Origin: Chthoniobacteraceae bacterium
GTDB lineage: Bacteria; Verrucomicrobiota; Verrucomicrobiia; Chthoniobacterales; Chthoniobacteraceae
DNA: 7,550 nt
Direction of reading: 5' to 3'
NCBI GenBank assembly: GCA_947478975.1
Contig: CANJYI010000130.1
Span: 1 to 7,550 of the forward strand
The notes below the pieces were generated by a model. That model saw only the letters and a list, made by a program, of their open reading frames with translations, was not told the origin of the DNA and did no database searches. The position numbers were made by a program, and so were the translations under genes. Below, piece by piece: positions 6,083 through 7,550 of the stretch (positions are counted from its first letter, which is position 1; every line of letters begins with the position of its first letter).

Positions 6083-7525
6083 ATGAGTGACCTGAACTCG
6101 CTTCCCCACCTACCTGCGCTTCGTCGCGGCAAGCCCTACGAAAGCCTCGAGAAGAATGAGGTGCTCGACCATGGCTCAGGAAAAGCCGTCGCTGTCGTCA
6201 GCCAGGTGAACGCGGGGATCCTCAAAAAGGATCTCCAGCGGATCGGCGAGGGCCGCGCCGCGCTTCGGAAATTCACCGTGGCGCAGTTGATCGAAATCTC
6301 GGCCAAGGCCGGGGATCTATTCCTTTCTGGGACCCTTCCGCTAGGCGACCGCGGGCACATGCAGAGCGCTGATGATTACGTGCGGACCCTCTCGGGAACG
6401 AGCGGCCTTCCTCATGTGATGGTGAGGCGTAACATGGCGAAGATTCACTACGCGTTGACCCACGTGGGCACCGTTCTCAACGGCTTGACCCGGGGCCTGC
6501 CCATGGAGGTGATCGACCGCGGTTACGGCGAGCAGAGCGGGGCGGCGGTGAGTTACTATCCGACCACCCAGGCGCTCGGCCTCGTCATGCCGAGCAATTC
6601 TCCGGCGGTCAATTCCTTGTGGCTCCCTGCGATCGCCCTCAAGACGCCCGTCATCATCAAACCCGGCCGCGAAGAGCCATGGACGCCGTTCCGGCTCATC
6701 CAGGCGTTCATCGCTGCGGGCGCGCCTCCGGAGGCTTTCGGCTTCTACCCGACGGACCATGAAGGTTCCGGCGAGATCATGCGCCTGTGCGGCCGCGCGC
6801 TGATCTTCGGCGACGCCAATACCGTGGCCCAGTACCGCGACAACCCGAAGTTTTCGGTCCACGGTCCCGGGTTTTCCAAGATCCTCATCGGAGACGACAA
6901 GATTGAAAACTGGCCCGAGTACATAGACCTGATGGTTTCCTCGATCGCGGAGAACGGCGGCCGTTCCTGCGTGAATGCCTCAGCTGTCGTGGTGCCGAAG
7001 TACGCCCGTGAGATCGCTCAAGCGCTGTCGGAAAAGCTCGGCCCTGTCCTTCCCCTCGGGCCCGCCGACGAAGGCGCCCGGCTTTCCGGATTCGCCAATC
7101 CAAAGATGGCAGACCACATCGACGCCGCGATTGATGAAGGACTGAAGGCTCCCGGCGCCCAAGACGTGACCGCGCTTCACCGCGAGGGCGGACGCAAGGT
7201 CGTCTTCGAGGGAGGGACGTATCTGCGTCCTACCATTGTGCACTGCGATTCGTTTGAACATCCCCTCGCAAACCGCGAGTTCCTGTGTCCTTACGCGAGC
7301 GTGGTTGAAGTGCCTCAAAGCCAGATGCTCGGCAAAATCGGCCCTTCGCTCGTGGTGACCGCCATCACTGAGGATCCGGCGTTCACCTCGGAGCTGCTCG
7401 ACAGTCCCCTGATTGAACGGCTGAATCTCGGCCCGATCACGACCATGAAGATCTCGTGGGATCAGCCGCACGAGGGGAACATGTTTGAATTCCTCTATCG
7501 GCGCCGCTCCATCGAGCGGGCCTGA
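6083..7525 (+). CDS. ALDH-superfamily acyl reductase lacking the general-base Glu (EhpG-like partner)
   Basis: A 480-residue, full-length aldehyde-dehydrogenase-fold protein, probably cytoplasmic. 'MPSNSPAVNSLWLPAIALKT' (169-188) carries the oxyanion Asn (N172), and 'VIIKPG' (190-195) the cofactor-binding Lys (K193). 'NGGRSCVNAS' (291-300) carries the catalytic Cys (C296). 'TYLRPTIV' (379-386) and 'NREFLCPYASVVEV' (397-410) match the late ALDH motifs, with E399 as the likely nicotinamide-ribose ligand. In the region that is normally E-L-G-G-K the protein reads V-H-G-P-G-F-S-K (259-266), so the general-base Glu of hydrolytic ALDHs is missing, as in CoA-acylating and acyl-reducing members. Reduction of an activated acyl group to an aldehyde is therefore more likely than aldehyde oxidation. 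The acyl donor is probably the adenylate made by the preceding gene's product, to which this gene is translationally coupled. Alternative: a CoA-dependent acylating ALDH. Confidence 0.8.
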   Translation: MSDLNSLPHLPALRRGKPYESLEKNEVLDHGSGKAVAVVSQVNAGILKKDLQRIGEGRAALRKFTVAQLIEISAKAGDLFLSGTLPLGDRGHMQSADDYVRTLSGTSGLPHVMVRRNMAKIHYALTHVGTVLNGLTRGLPMEVIDRGYGEQSGAAVSYYPTTQALGLVMPSNSPAVNSLWLPAIALKTPVIIKPGREEPWTPFRLIQAFIAAGAPPEAFGFYPTDHEGSGEIMRLCGRALIFGDANTVAQYRDNPKFSVHGPGFSKILIGDDKIENWPEYIDLMVSSIAENGGRSCVNASAVVVPKYAREIAQALSEKLGPVLPLGPADEGARLSGFANPKMADHIDAAIDEGLKAPGAQDVTALHREGGRKVVFEGGTYLRPTIVHCDSFEHPLANREFLCPYASVVEVPQSQMLGKIGPSLVVTAITEDPAFTSELLDSPLIERLNLGPITTMKISWDQPHEGNMFEFLYRRRSIERA

Positions 7526-7536
7526 CCGGGCCTCTC

Positions 7537-7550
7537 ATGCTGCCATTCGA
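7537..7550 (+). CDS. Possible start of a further operon gene (3' cut by the window end)
   Basis: An ATG 11 bases after the ALDH stop opens a frame reading M-L-P-F before the sequence ends. The spacing fits the other gaps in the cluster and, like most of them, it has no SD. Only four complete codons are visible, so the product cannot be named and the call rests on position alone. Confidence 0.25.

Noticed and set aside
4990..6132. Minus-strand open frame (380 codons) covering the adenylating-enzyme gene
   Set aside because: It is an antisense shadow: the + strand has the P-loop and A7 motifs, and the minus translation has no family features.

Overview
The window carries five genes in a row on the + strand with almost no space between them: gaps of 34, 101, 23 and 1 bases, then a possible sixth start 11 bases after the fifth gene. 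This looks like one operon or the body of one. No RNA gene, mobile element, CRISPR array or clear promoter was seen. The DNA is GC-rich with strong G/C third-position bias. Most start codons lack a Shine-Dalgarno (SD) sequence, and the secreted propeller protein begins its mature part with the 'DWPSWGG' type of sequence common in Verrucomicrobiota and Planctomycetota. I infer a high-GC Verrucomicrobiota bacterium, perhaps Opitutales-like; this is inference from style, not a database match.

Layout: (1) bases 2-1579, the C-terminal part of a large PQQ-like beta-propeller protein that continues into an Ig-like region and a LamG/concanavalin-like jelly-roll. (2) 1614-3191, a complete secreted PQQ-like beta-propeller protein with a signal peptide. 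(3) 3293-4987, a 12-TM MFS transporter with a roughly 140-residue charged, helical insert between TM7 and TM8, predicted to lie in the periplasm. (4) 5011-6081, a short ANL-superfamily adenylating enzyme that keeps the ATP P-loop but ends before the usual C-terminal domain. (5) 6083-7525, an aldehyde-dehydrogenase-fold protein with the catalytic Cys and Asn but without the usual general-base Glu.

Working model (inference): genes 4 and 5 form a two-enzyme carboxylate reductase of the kind proposed for EhpF/EhpG in D-alanylgriseoluteic acid (phenazine) biosynthesis of Pantoea. The short ANL enzyme makes an acyl-adenylate, and the ALDH-fold partner captures it on Cys and reduces it to the aldehyde with NAD(P)H. 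The MFS protein could import the carboxylic acid or export a product, and the two propeller proteins would act outside the cytoplasm. The substrate cannot be read from the sequence. The two most unusual points are this reductase pair in a non-phenazine setting and the periplasmic insert in the transporter.
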